From a bacterium (GTDB lineage Bacteria > Verrucomicrobiota > Kiritimatiellia > CAIKKV01 > CAITUY01), in the NCBI GenBank assembly GCA_037143175.1, contig JBAWZF010000031.1, forward strand, positions 1 to 33,226: a DNA stretch of 33,226 nucleotides, in the 5' to 3' direction. Positions within the stretch are counted from its first letter, which is position 1. Each line of letters starts with the position of its first letter. Both the position numbers and the translations under genes were made by a program. The notes under the pieces were generated by a model. It worked only from the letters and a program-made list of their open reading frames with translations, was not told the DNA's origin and searched no databases. Below, piece after piece: positions 15,764 through 24,128 of this stretch.

Positions 15764-17854
15764 TTAGTTGATCTTCTTCATTTCCCGGCGCTTGGTGACG
15801 ATTTCTTCAGCCAGGCCAAACGGTACGGCTTCATAATGTTCGAAGTGCATCGTGTACGAGGCGCGGCCCTGTGAAATGGTGCGCACCACATTTGAGTAGC
15901 CGAACATTTCGCTGAGCGGAACCATGGCGCGGATGACTTTGTATTCCGCCTGTTCATCCATGGAGTCGATACGGCCCCGGCGTTGACATACCGAGCCCGT
16001 GGCGGCGCCCATGTAGTCTTCCGGGGTGACCACTTCCACCGACATGACCGGTTCCAGAAGGTGCGGCTTGCTTTCCAGAAAGAGCTTGTGGAAGCCGGCG
16101 CGGGCCGCTTCAACAAAGGCGAATTCATTCGAGTCAACCTCATGGTAAGACCCGTCGTAAAGCACGACTCGCATATCCACCACAGGAAATCCGGCAATCG
16201 GGCCCTTCATCATTGCTTTGATCACACCTTTTTCAACAGGGGCAATGAAGTTCTGAGGAATACGGCCACCGCGGACTTCGTTGACGAACTCAAACCCTTC
16301 ACCGGGGGCGAGAGGTTCAAGACGCATACAGACATGCGCGAACTGACCACGGCCACCAGACTGCTTGACGTGTTTGTATTCGCCATCGGACAGGCAGGTG
16401 CCCGTTTCCCGGTAAGCCACTTCAGGGCGGCCTACCTGGGCCACCACGCCGTACTCACGTTTCATGCGCTCAACAAGCACTTCCAGATGAAGTTCACCCA
16501 TACCTGCGATGATGGTTTCCTTTGTTTCGTCATCAAAACTGACCACGAAAGTAGGATCTTCATCCGCGAGAGCATGGAGAGAATGGCTCAATTTCTCATC
16601 ATCCGCCCGGCTCTCAGGCTTAATGCTGATGGAAATGACGGGGGCGGGGAACTCAATGGACTCAAGGACGATGGAGTCGTCTTCGAAGCATAAGGTGTCC
16701 CCGGTTTTGGTTTGCTGCAAACCGACCGCGGCCACGATATCACCGCAACGGGCGATATCAATGGATTCCTGCCGGTTGGCATGCATTCGCAGTAGACGGC
16801 CGATGCGCTGCTCTTTTTTCTGAGTGCTGTTATACACCGGCTTGCCTGAGGTGATTGAGCCTGAATAGATTCGAATGAAAACGATTTTCCCCATGTGCTT
16901 GTCGGCCGCGATCTTAAAGGCCAACGCGGAGAAAGGCTCGTTTTCGGAATGGATCCGGTGCACTTCCTTTTCGCCCACGCGTCCGATCACCGGGGCAATG
17001 TCCGCAGGGGAGGGAAGGAAGTCGACGACACCGTCCAGAAGGCGCTGAACACCTTTGTTTTTGAAAGCAGAGCCGCAATAAACGGGGATCACCTTGCGGT
17101 CAATGGTCGCCCTTCGCATGCTGGCCATGATTTCTTCTTCCGACAGGTCGCCGGTCTCAAGGAATTTCTCAAGAAGCACGTCATTTTGCTCGGCGCATTT
17201 CTCAACGAGGAAAGCGCGCCATTTCTTGGCTTCTTCAAGGCGGTCATCCCGGATGGGGTCTTCCGTCCAAGTCTGGCCGCGATCCTGTTCGTTGTAATTA
17301 ATTTCCTTCATCTTGATCAGATCGATGATGCCTGAGAAGGCTTCTTCTTTACCAATCGGAATGACGATCGGAACGGCGTTGGCGCCCAGGATCCTCTGGA
17401 TTTTTTCAACAACGCCGTAGAAATCAGCGCCTGTGCGATCCATTTTGTTAATGAATGCAATTTTTGGAACGCTGTATTTTTCGCTCTGGCGCCAGACTTG
17501 TTCAGACTGGGGTTGAACACCGCCCACGGCGCAGAAAAGAGCCACGGCCCCATCCAGCACGCGCAGACTGCGTTCAACTTCAGCCGTGAAGTCAACATGC
17601 CCTGGGGTATCGATCAGGGAAATGCGATGTTCGCGCCAGTGCGTGGTGGTGGCGGCGGAGGTAATGGTAATTCCGCGTTCCTGCTCCTGGTCCATCCAGT
17701 CCATCGTGGCGGCACCATCATGAACCTCACCGATTTTGTGGGTTTTACCGGAGTAGAAAAGAATACGCTCACTGCACGTGGTTTTACCCGCGTCAATATG
17801 CGCCATAATTCCGATGTTTCGAATCTGCGATAATCCAATCTTGTCGTCAGCCAT
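15764..17854 (-). CDS. fusA: Translation elongation factor G
   Basis: EF-G, the GTPase that drives ribosomal translocation and, with RRF, ribosome recycling. Normal length (696 residues) with all five domains. G motifs: AHIDAGKTT (G1), RGITI (G2), DTPGH (G3), NKMDRTGAD (G4) and GSAFKN (G5); domain IV carries the YRET region and the C terminus ends in MKKIN. GAGGA lies 8-12 nt before the ATG. It does not sit with rpsL, rpsG and tuf as in the str operon; here it is monocistronic. A paralogue elsewhere in the genome is therefore possible. Confidence 0.97.
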   Translation of the reverse strand: MADDKIGLSQIRNIGIMAHIDAGKTTCSERILFYSGKTHKIGEVHDGAATMDWMDQEQERGITITSAATTTHWREHRISLIDTPGHVDFTAEVERSLRVLDGAVALFCAVGGVQPQSEQVWRQSEKYSVPKIAFINKMDRTGADFYGVVEKIQRILGANAVPIVIPIGKEEAFSGIIDLIKMKEINYNEQDRGQTWTEDPIRDDRLEEAKKWRAFLVEKCAEQNDVLLEKFLETGDLSEEEIMASMRRATIDRKVIPVYCGSAFKNKGVQRLLDGVVDFLPSPADIAPVIGRVGEKEVHRIHSENEPFSALAFKIAADKHMGKIVFIRIYSGSITSGKPVYNSTQKKEQRIGRLLRMHANRQESIDIARCGDIVAAVGLQQTKTGDTLCFEDDSIVLESIEFPAPVISISIKPESRADDEKLSHSLHALADEDPTFVVSFDDETKETIIAGMGELHLEVLVERMKREYGVVAQVGRPEVAYRETGTCLSDGEYKHVKQSGGRGQFAHVCMRLEPLAPGEGFEFVNEVRGGRIPQNFIAPVEKGVIKAMMKGPIAGFPVVDMRVVLYDGSYHEVDSNEFAFVEAARAGFHKLFLESKPHLLEPVMSVEVVTPEDYMGAATGSVCQRRGRIDSMDEQAEYKVIRAMVPLSEMFGYSNVVRTISQGRASYTMHFEHYEAVPFGLAEEIVTKRREMKKIN

Positions 17855-17932
17855 AATGAGTTCCTCAAAAAAGAATACACTACCCGTGAACTTTTCCCGG
17901 GTAAAATCGCGCGCACTATGAGGTGATAGACG

Positions 17933-17961
17933 TTGAGAATCAAGGAAAAACTGGTTAATAT
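17933..17961 (+). promoter_or_regulatory. Sigma-70-like promoter with -10 abutting the start codon
   Basis: TTGAGA (17933-17938), a 17-bp spacer and TAATAT (17956-17961) make a good promoter. The ATG of the downstream gene begins at 17967, close to the expected transcription start, and no ribosome-binding sequence is present, so the mRNA may be leaderless. Confidence 0.5.
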
Positions 17962-17966
17962 GTCAC

Positions 17967-18596
17967 ATGATCAAAGAGCCAAAAGAAGGATATTTTAAAT
18001 TTTCCCCGCATTTTATTGAGTCGATGGCCTTTCCGCCTGCAATTCTGGCTTCGCTAAATCTCTGGCGAGAGCGGCTTTTCATCCTCCAGTTGATCGGTAT
18101 GTATCAGGAGGGTGAATTGAAAGGGATCGGATATGGTAACATAAGCACCCGGTCAGCCGGAGGCTTTATGATCACTGCAACACGAACGGGTGGATTGGAA
18201 CATCTTGGTTCGCAGCACTATACGGAGATTGTGCATGTTGATTTGGAGCGTAATGCCGTTGATTTTCGGGCGGAATCTTCGCTTACGACGCCTTCCGCGG
18301 AATGCATGACGCATGCGGCATTTTATCAGGCCGATCCGGCGATCGGGGCGGTGATTCATGTGCATCATCTTGATTTCTGGCGCCGTCTCCTTAATACCGT
18401 GCCTACAACAGCTCCTGATGTGGCATATGGGACCCCTGAAATGGCCCGCGAGATTCTTCGCCTTTATCGTGAAACCGACCTGTCTCAGCGGAAACTAGCC
18501 GTGATGGCCGGGCATGAGGAAGGCGTGATCTCGATCGGCCGCGATTTGGATGAGGCCGGGACGGTGCTGCTCACTGCTCACTGTTCACTGGCTTAA
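17967..18596 (+). CDS. Class II aldolase/adducin-family protein
   Basis: A 209-residue cytoplasmic protein of the class II aldolase fold. The zinc ligands H131 and H133 (VIHVHH) and H183 (AGHEEG) and the acidic residue E112 (SAECMTHA) are in the expected order, and GYGNIS (56-60) corresponds to the substrate-phosphate loop. Family members include fuculose-phosphate aldolase, ribulose-phosphate epimerase and MtnB. The sequence belongs to a shorter, poorly characterised branch and its substrate cannot be assigned; MtnB is possible given mtnA in the window but no specific motif supports it. The last 26 bp overlap, tail to tail, with the opposing membrane-protein gene. Confidence 0.85.
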   Translation: MIKEPKEGYFKFSPHFIESMAFPPAILASLNLWRERLFILQLIGMYQEGELKGIGYGNISTRSAGGFMITATRTGGLEHLGSQHYTEIVHVDLERNAVDFRAESSLTTPSAECMTHAAFYQADPAIGAVIHVHHLDFWRRLLNTVPTTAPDVAYGTPEMAREILRLYRETDLSQRKLAVMAGHEEGVISIGRDLDEAGTVLLTAHCSLA

Positions 18597-19569
18597 CTGC
18601 CCCCTGGCGAAGGAAGAGAATGCCGCCAGGGAGTCCCCAGATCAGCATGAAAATAAAGGGGATGAAGGCGAGTAACAGGGCTTTATCGTTGGTGACGCCA
18701 AGTGTCGACCAGAGTTGGATGGAAGCAAATTCCCTTATTCCCGTGCCGCCCGGTGTAAGAGGAATAGCGCTAATCAAGCCTATCATCGGAATAAAGGAAA
18801 GGTAGTCAAGAAAGGTGACGTTAATCCCCAGCGCATTACCCACACACCAACCCACCCCGACAAATGAGATTTGAACCACCACTGAGGTGAGCGCCAGGCG
18901 CAGCAAAAGTCGCGGGTTGGCCCGGCATACATAAAATGCGTTATAGACCCGTTCAACTGTTTCCAGAACATTGCCTACGAGTCGGATATGATTCCACTTT
19001 TTGATCCAGGGGAAAACTTCAAAAAGATGGACGCTAAACGCCACGATGCTGCCGCCTAGTAGGATGGCGCAGGCGGTTAATGCCGGCCAGGCATAGACGC
19101 GGGACACGGCCTGGGCCATAAAGAAATCCCAGCGGGTCAGAATCATCACTCCGACGATGAGTGCTATGACCAATAAGCCGATGATCCGGTCAATCAAGAT
19201 GGAGGAGACCGCTTCCGTTTTTTTGTGATTGGTCTCCCGCGCGGTATAATAGGCTTTAACAAGATCCCCGCCCGTAGGACCGATCATAAAAGAGTTAAAA
19301 AAAAGCCCGATAAAAAAGATTGAGTTGACCCGGCGCCAGCCGAGTTTCATGTCCTGTGCGTCGAGGATCATTTTCCAGCGGGCCATGCACAACATGACTG
19401 GCAGAAGACATAGAAGAAATCCACCCAGCAACCAGGGCCATTCGCCCGCTGTGGATTGCAGGGTCGTTTTCAGTTGGCCCATGTCCATCTTTTTGAAAAT
19501 AAAGGCGAGCACAGCAACAGCAATGCCGAGCTTCAGAACGGTTGAAAAAGTCTGGCTTACTTTGCTCAT
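18571..19569 (-). CDS. Lysylphosphatidylglycerol synthase TM region / UPF0104 flippase-like protein
   Basis: An inner-membrane protein of 332 residues with about eight hydrophobic segments. The family (PF03706-type, seen in MprF N-terminal domains and in AglD) is recognised from NSFMIGPTGGDLVKAYY (about residue 91-107) and PLTPGGTGIREF. It lacks the soluble aminoacyl-transferase domain of MprF, so it probably moves or modifies a lipid or polyprenyl-linked sugar rather than aminoacylating lipids. Its ATG overlaps the stop of the upstream SDR gene by four bases (ATGA on the minus strand). The pairing with a nucleotide-sugar enzyme suggests a role in surface glycan export. Confidence 0.88.
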   Translation of the reverse strand: MSKVSQTFSTVLKLGIAVAVLAFIFKKMDMGQLKTTLQSTAGEWPWLLGGFLLCLLPVMLCMARWKMILDAQDMKLGWRRVNSIFFIGLFFNSFMIGPTGGDLVKAYYTARETNHKKTEAVSSILIDRIIGLLVIALIVGVMILTRWDFFMAQAVSRVYAWPALTACAILLGGSIVAFSVHLFEVFPWIKKWNHIRLVGNVLETVERVYNAFYVCRANPRLLLRLALTSVVVQISFVGVGWCVGNALGINVTFLDYLSFIPMIGLISAIPLTPGGTGIREFASIQLWSTLGVTNDKALLLAFIPFIFMLIWGLPGGILFLRQGAVKPVNSEQ

Positions 19570-20480
19570 GGTTGATTCAGGATGTCGCTTAGGGTTTGAT
19601 CCAGGGGGATGATGGAGGCCCAGTCGGTATCGTGACGGATTCTGTCCGTATTGAGAGTCGGATTTTCATCGGTCGGGCGATAGAAGGCCGGGTCCCGGCT
19701 GATATCAGGTTTCACGCCGGCTAACTCGCAGAGGCGGGTGAGCACGTCCCCTACCCGGACTTCATGACCGGAGGCGATGTTGTAGGCCTTACCCACATTT
19801 CCTTTTTCAATGAGAAGACGGTAGGCGCGGACAATGTCACGAACATCGGTGAAGTCGCGCCGATTATCGAGATTGCCGACTTTCATGGATGGGGGGGCTC
19901 CGTCCCGGATGGCAGCGACTTGCCTGGCAAATGAGGCAATTGCAAATTTGGGTGACTGACCCGGTCCGATGTGGTTATGCGGACGGGCGACGAGGACGTT
20001 CATTTTATATTGTTTGGCGTAGAGCAGACAAATCTGATCGGCAGCAGCCTTGGAGATGGCGTAGAAGGTATCCGGGCCGAGTAATTCGTCTTCATGAATA
20101 GGGGCGGATCGAGTGCGCATGCCGTATACATGAGAGGTGGAGATAAACAGGATGCGGGCTTGGGAAGATGTTTTGCGGAATGCCTCCAAAACATGAGTGG
20201 TGCCCGCAAGATTGATATCAAATATTTTGGCCGGGTCGCCTATGCCGGAGGGGACAAAGGCCCATGCCGCGAGATGAATACAGGCATCGGCATGGGCCTC
20301 ATTCACGGCTTTATCAGTTGCTTCGGCATCCGTAATATTGGCTGAAACATAAGTTGAGGACGTTAACCAGGCGGGTGTGTTTCCGATATCCAGGCCTATC
20401 ACCTCATGGCCGTTGAAGGTCAATTCATTGATTAAATGCCTGCCGACAAATCCACAGGCCCCTGTAACTAATATTTTCAT
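19566..20480 (-). CDS. Extended SDR nucleotide-sugar dehydratase/reductase, GDP-6-deoxy-mannose reductase (Rmd)-like
   Basis: An NAD(P)-dependent extended short-chain dehydrogenase of 304 residues. The Rossmann motif is GACGFVG (7-13), the catalytic residues are S114-S116 and Y140XXXK144 (YAISK), and ARPHNHIGPGQ with GNLDNRRDFTDVRDIVRAY is the pattern common to GDP-mannose 4,6-dehydratases and GDP-4-keto-6-deoxy-D-mannose reductases. The short C-terminal region and RPTDENP favour the reductase (making GDP-rhamnose), but substrate remains inferred. It would supply an activated deoxy-sugar for surface glycans and is translationally coupled to the flippase-like gene downstream. Confidence 0.88.
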   Translation of the reverse strand: MKILVTGACGFVGRHLINELTFNGHEVIGLDIGNTPAWLTSSTYVSANITDAEATDKAVNEAHADACIHLAAWAFVPSGIGDPAKIFDINLAGTTHVLEAFRKTSSQARILFISTSHVYGMRTRSAPIHEDELLGPDTFYAISKAAADQICLLYAKQYKMNVLVARPHNHIGPGQSPKFAIASFARQVAAIRDGAPPSMKVGNLDNRRDFTDVRDIVRAYRLLIEKGNVGKAYNIASGHEVRVGDVLTRLCELAGVKPDISRDPAFYRPTDENPTLNTDRIRHDTDWASIIPLDQTLSDILNQP

Positions 20481-20511
20481 ACGATGACTCTCATCTTTTA
20501 CGTCTCACTTT

Positions 20512-21426
20512 TCACGTTTTCGCCCAGGCGGTTTGAATGATTTTCAGCCCTGCCGCGATGTCCTCGGCGGCCACTGATGGGGAGGGTTCAAGCACGCGGA
20601 TGATATCATCCTGGGCGACTTCTTTAAACAATTCAAATTTAGTGGCTCCCGCTGGCGGCATCAGGTGGTCGGTGGCGGGTGGGCGGACATCATGGATATG
20701 CATGCCGGCGAGCCAGGGGCGTAATCGTTTCGCCCAGCGGGCATGGCTGATCAATCCGATATTTTCCCTGATCTGCCCATGCCCCATATCAAGCCAGCAA
20801 CGGAGTCGGGGTGAGTTGTAATGCGACAAGAGACGTTCCATTTCGACCTCAGTGGGGATCGACTCCCAGGTCGGCAGAATCTCGAAAGCCAGTGTGCGTT
20901 GGGTTTCTTCAAGCAGGGGCATCAGGCGTTCGATGCCGGCGTAGAGATGGGGGAGTTGAGCCGTCACCGCTTTCTCGCGGGCGACAATAAGTTGCATCCG
21001 GATCTTCTCATAATCCTCATCATATTGACGCCCGGCTGCTGTCAACTCCACAAGCTGCGGGGAGAACATTTTCATTTCCACATTGCCAGCGTGAACCACC
21101 ACGACGCGGGCTCCAATTTCGGCGGCGAAGCGGATGGTGTTTTCAAGATAATGCAAGGCGTTGGCGCGGATATTGGGATCAGAAGCCGAGAGGGTAAAAG
21201 GTTCAGGCGAAGGGAAGGGAACGGGAGGGAGCGGACAGTAGGCGTGCAGGCTATCCACTTTTACGCGGCCGGCGGCGACCATACTACGTACACCGGAGAC
21301 CAGATTCGGGGTGAGATCAAAGCCTAATTCGACATGATCAAACCCGAGGTCGAGAATTTCCTCAAGCATGGCCTCGCCGGTTTCATGCCGGCGGGCATTC
21401 CAACGAGTTGTCAGGCTGAAGATCAT
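20512..21426 (-). CDS. Sugar phosphate isomerase/epimerase-like TIM-barrel protein (AP endonuclease 2 superfamily)
   Basis: A 304-residue xylose-isomerase-like TIM barrel. Landmarks are the starting strand FSLTTRWN, VELGFD, a VVVHAGN strand, LAFEILP, the metal-site segment CWLDMGHG (Asp and His), MHIHDVRPP, and a final VLEPSPS. Members bind a divalent metal and include inosose isomerases, hexulose 3-epimerases and endonuclease IV; the substrate cannot be assigned. It lies 31 bp upstream of the SDR gene on the same strand, so the three genes probably form one transcript. It begins just after the rpsU terminator. Confidence 0.88.
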   Translation of the reverse strand: MIFSLTTRWNARRHETGEAMLEEILDLGFDHVELGFDLTPNLVSGVRSMVAAGRVKVDSLHAYCPLPPVPFPSPEPFTLSASDPNIRANALHYLENTIRFAAEIGARVVVVHAGNVEMKMFSPQLVELTAAGRQYDEDYEKIRMQLIVAREKAVTAQLPHLYAGIERLMPLLEETQRTLAFEILPTWESIPTEVEMERLLSHYNSPRLRCWLDMGHGQIRENIGLISHARWAKRLRPWLAGMHIHDVRPPATDHLMPPAGATKFELFKEVAQDDIIRVLEPSPSVAAEDIAAGLKIIQTAWAKT

Positions 21427-21436
21427 GGGCTAACAG

Positions 21437-21474
21437 AAAAAAAGCTCCCTGAATTTGGAAATCCAGGGAGCTTT
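21437..21474 (-). terminator. Rho-independent terminator of rpsU
   Basis: On the plus strand AAAGCTCCCTG (21441-21451) pairs with CAGGGAGCTTT (21464-21474) without mismatch. Read on the minus strand the stem is followed by seven Ts (complement of 21437-21443), as expected for ending rpsU. Confidence 0.92.
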
Positions 21475-21493
21475 CAGAGATTCATTAATTGAA

Positions 21494-21679
21494 TCAGGCG
21501 ATATTGTACGCCGCGCGTGCGCGGGCACGGGCTGCCTTGCGTCGGCGTTGCTCGCTGGGCTTTTCGAAATAACGGTTGGCACGAATTTCCTTCATAATGC
21601 CTTCCTTATCCATAATTTTCTTCAAGCGCCGCAGAGCTTTGTCAACGGTTTCGCCGCGTCTAATTTTGACTTGAGCCAC
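21494..21679 (-). CDS. rpsU: Small ribosomal subunit protein bS21
   Basis: A 61-residue, strongly basic protein matching bS21: VKIRRGETVDKALRRLKK, then GIMKEIRANRYFEKPSEQRRRK and an Arg/Ala-rich tail. bS21 sits on the platform of the 30S subunit near the Shine-Dalgarno helix and helps initiation. A longer frame opens with a GTG at 21691, but that codon is part of the AAGGTGA ribosome-binding sequence. The GTG at 21679 lies 8 nt after it and gives the usual N terminus (MAQVKIRRGE), so it is chosen. A terminator follows at once. Confidence 0.95.
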   Translation of the reverse strand: MAQVKIRRGETVDKALRRLKKIMDKEGIMKEIRANRYFEKPSEQRRRKAARARARAAYNIA

Positions 21680-21728
21680 GTGTAATGTCACCTTCCCTTC
21701 GTGATCCGGATCCTGATTTAGCTGATCC

Positions 21729-21755
21729 TTGAATCAAACAGGCGCATGGTATACT
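21729..21755 (+). promoter_or_regulatory. Candidate promoter of the SGNH hydrolase gene
   Basis: TTGAAT (21729-21734) and an extended -10 element TGGTATACT ending at 21755 are separated by 15 bp from hexamer to hexamer. The spacing is short, but the TG extension can compensate. It would leave a leader of roughly 170 nt before ATG 21930. Confidence 0.4.
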
Positions 21756-21929
21756 GGAGTTTGGCGGATAATTCAAGGAATTCTTTGCCTGAAGTCATGG
21801 TGGGGCACAGTAGGCGTTTGTAAATCGTGGTCCTGTTATTAGGAGAGGATCGGGTGGGGCGAATTCCAGATGGTCAAAGTCGCTGGCCTTGGTTATCTTG
21901 CCAGCTACATTATGAACGAAGGAGCGGGC

Positions 21930-23216
21930 ATGAGTTCTGTAATCAGCGGGTTGCACAAATTTGGCGAATCACGATGGGGGCGGGTACTGGCCTGGGGGCT
22001 ATTGCTTTTGAGCCTTGTTAATGTCGCGGTATTGATGCTCATGGCCATCAAAGGGGGACCGTTGAGTCGTGTCATTCATGCCACCCATCCTCAACCCCGG
22101 TTTGGACTGGTTTTTTGTGGTTGGTTTGGTTGGTTCTTTTTGCGGTATGGGTTGAATTATAGTCGGCGGCAGTGGTTTGTCTTTTCAGGACGTTTAGTGT
22201 TATGTGCGTTTAGTACGGCATTGGCATTTCTGGTGGCGGAAGTCGGGCTGCGGGTCATTCTAAAGCGAACCCAGGAAAGTCAGTCACTGGATCGATTGGA
22301 TGCAATTTCTTCTAAACTGACCAAAGAGACGATCAGCAGTTCCCATCCTCTGGCGGCCATTGTCAGGCGGAGTTCATTCCCGGGACTGGTTTATGAGTTA
22401 CAACCCCGGCTGGTGATGGATTTCGGGCACCACTGGGTTCGAATTAATAGTTCTGGCATGCGTGATGTCCGGGAATACCCGGAGGCCAAGGGGACGAACA
22501 CGTTCCGGATTGTCGGCTTGGGTGATTCCGGCATGTTCGGTTGGGATGTGGAGCAGGAGGATCCCTATATGGCGGTTCTGGGCCGTCAGCTTAATGCGAG
22601 GGGCGATGGCCGCGTCTATGAAGTTTTGAATTTCGGGGTGCCGGGTTATAACACCCAGCTTGAGCTCGAAATGCTGAAGTGCCGGGCGCTGGCATTTGCC
22701 CCGGATATTGTCGTGATTGGCTGGTGCGACAATGATTTTAACTACCCTTTTTTCATTCCCCAAAAAAGCCAATGGAGCCGGAAAAATACTTCTTTCCTCT
22801 ACTACCTCGTTTTTAACCGCCAGAAATTTGCTGAGATTGCCTTAAATCGCATTAGCGATATGCGTGAATATAAGGAGGGCAATGTCCCTGAATATTTTAA
22901 AGGCGGAACAGATATTAGCGGGGTAAAACAGTGTTTCGCCGAGATCATGGAGTTAAGCCGCAAACATCGGTTCAATGTACTTGTGTTCGGGCCTATGCAA
23001 CGCGAGGCGGTGGAGATCTGTAAAGAAGTGGGTGTGCCGTACTTTAACACCCATGAGCGGATCTCTGAGACTCAGTATCCTCCCGAATATCTCGTTCACT
23101 ATATGCATCCGGCACCAGCAGGACACAAGGTATTGGCGGAGTTTATGGAGAAAGAACTGCGTTCGCGCGGCTGGTTACCGAACCCTCTGCCAGCCACGCC
23201 ACCTCTGCCGCAGTGA
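21930..23216 (+). CDS. Membrane-anchored SGNH/GDSL-family hydrolase
   Basis: A 428-residue protein. The N-terminal third carries three hydrophobic segments (about residues 18-40, 56-72 and 86-110), followed by an SGNH catalytic domain. Block I is GLGDSGMFG with nucleophile S200, block III is GWCDNDF with N268, and block V is HPAPAGH with H393. Members deacylate or acylate-exchange glycans and lipids; here a periplasmic O-deacetylase or ALGX-like modifier is plausible but inferred. The frame extends to ATG 21870, but ATG 21930 has GAAGGAG 5 nt upstream and is preferred. The last twelve or so codons lie antisense to an aldo/keto reductase scrap, so the native C terminus may have been altered. 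Confidence 0.88.
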   Translation: MSSVISGLHKFGESRWGRVLAWGLLLLSLVNVAVLMLMAIKGGPLSRVIHATHPQPRFGLVFCGWFGWFFLRYGLNYSRRQWFVFSGRLVLCAFSTALAFLVAEVGLRVILKRTQESQSLDRLDAISSKLTKETISSSHPLAAIVRRSSFPGLVYELQPRLVMDFGHHWVRINSSGMRDVREYPEAKGTNTFRIVGLGDSGMFGWDVEQEDPYMAVLGRQLNARGDGRVYEVLNFGVPGYNTQLELEMLKCRALAFAPDIVVIGWCDNDFNYPFFIPQKSQWSRKNTSFLYYLVFNRQKFAEIALNRISDMREYKEGNVPEYFKGGTDISGVKQCFAEIMELSRKHRFNVLVFGPMQREAVEICKEVGVPYFNTHERISETQYPPEYLVHYMHPAPAGHKVLAEFMEKELRSRGWLPNPLPATPPLPQ

Positions 23217-23325
23217 GTTTTATTTCTGTGGCTCCGAGATCTTCAGTCAGGTGGCCAACATCGAGCGACCCGATAATGGGAATCACCGGAATGTCCTGAT
23301 TGAGCAGCCATGGCGGATAAAATTG
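23179..23325 (-). pseudogene. Aldo/keto reductase C-terminal fragment
   Basis: The minus strand encodes FYPPWLLNQDIPVIPIIGS followed by a segment ending LGATEIKLTAAEVAWLAEGS. This corresponds to the last helix-strand unit of aldo/keto reductases (typical pattern: L-Q-P-F-P-V-x-P-I-I-G, then E-x-L-x-x-N-L-G-A, then L-T-x-E-x-x-W-L). No nucleotide-binding core or catalytic Tyr/Lys is present, so this is a roughly 49-codon remnant. It overlaps the end of the SGNH hydrolase gene. Confidence 0.6.
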
Positions 23326-23427
23326 GAGCCCAGTTTGATTCAGCGCGCCTCTACCGTGAGGGTTGTGAGGTAACACACTGTTCGGGTTTCCGTTGCGGAT
23401 AAGCAGTCTGAGTGTTAGTTTATCAAC

Positions 23428-24072
23428 GTGAAAATGATAAAAAAGGCGTTGGTTGACATTCAATCCACTCAGGATCTGCTTGAAAAGGCGATGAAACTTT
23501 CCGGATTGGTGACGACCGTATTCAAGGAGGCCGGTTGGGATCTTGTTGTTGTAGGTGGCTCTGCGGTGGAATTCTATACAGAGGGGGACTACATGTCCGG
23601 TGATGTGGACTTTTGCCGCCGGTCACTCACCCCGATTCCTTTGCGTGTTGCTCAGGAAGTTATGGGGCAACTTGATGCTACGGGTGGGCCCCGGAGCTGG
23701 ATGGTGGCTGGCTTGTTTGTTGATCTTTTGGGTTTCGTCGAGAATGAAGCCGTTTCACCCTATCGGGAAATCGATACACCCTATGGAAAAATCAGTATCC
23801 TGCCAGTCGAATTGGCGTTAGTCGAGCGTGTCCTGACGGCCGTATATCCGCGACCGGATGTAGAGGCAAGGGCAATTGCCAATTTAAGAAGGAGATATCA
23901 AATGAAATCAATGCTGGTCTTTAAGGTCTCCTGGACATGGGAAGAGTGGCAGCAAAGTCGTGCGCTCCGCAAGGCGATTTCCCGACAAATTGGACCTCCT
24001 GAAACTCGCCGTCAAAAAAGTTCGTCCGATCGTCGTTTGCGTGCCGCCTTTTCCGGACGCCGTGCCCCGTAA
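23428..24072 (+). CDS. Nucleotidyltransferase-fold protein (AbiEii-like/DUF-type)
   Basis: Residues about 15-150 have a minimal nucleotidyltransferase fold: VVVGGSAVEFYTEG (GGS at 43-45) and SGDVDF (D59 and D61 as metal ligands), then LFVDLLGF and KISILPVELALVERVL. Related proteins are type IV toxin-like (AbiEii) or aminoglycoside-type transferases; no partner antitoxin lies upstream. Beyond residue 155 (RRRYQMKSML...) the sequence changes character, becoming Lys/Arg-rich, and the end lies in repeat DNA, so the C terminus is probably not native. An internal ATG at 23901 has a strong AGAAGGAG sequence 9 nt before it and could start a second product. The start could be GTG 23428 or ATG 23434. 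Confidence 0.7.
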   Translation: MKMIKKALVDIQSTQDLLEKAMKLSGLVTTVFKEAGWDLVVVGGSAVEFYTEGDYMSGDVDFCRRSLTPIPLRVAQEVMGQLDATGGPRSWMVAGLFVDLLGFVENEAVSPYREIDTPYGKISILPVELALVERVLTAVYPRPDVEARAIANLRRRYQMKSMLVFKVSWTWEEWQQSRALRKAISRQIGPPETRRQKSSSDRRLRAAFSGRRAP

Positions 24073-24084
24073 GGGCAGGCGGAA

Positions 24085-24128
24085 GGCACCGCGGAGTCAA
24101 GGCACCGCGGAGTCGGCACCGCGGAGTC
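24085..24128. repeat. Three tandem copies of GGCACCGCGGAGTC
   Basis: Identical 14-bp units at 24085-24098, 24101-24114 and 24115-24128. The last unit runs into the left inverted repeat of the RAYT remnant. CCGCGGAGTC also occurs at 105-114 in the left-hand repeat cluster. Confidence 0.9.

Noticed and set aside
15983-16693. A 236-residue plus-strand frame inside fusA
   Set aside because: It is antisense to conserved EF-G domains; no similarity or start signal.
24085-24128. CRISPR array
   Set aside because: The 14-bp units are too short and almost without spacers, and no cas genes are present.
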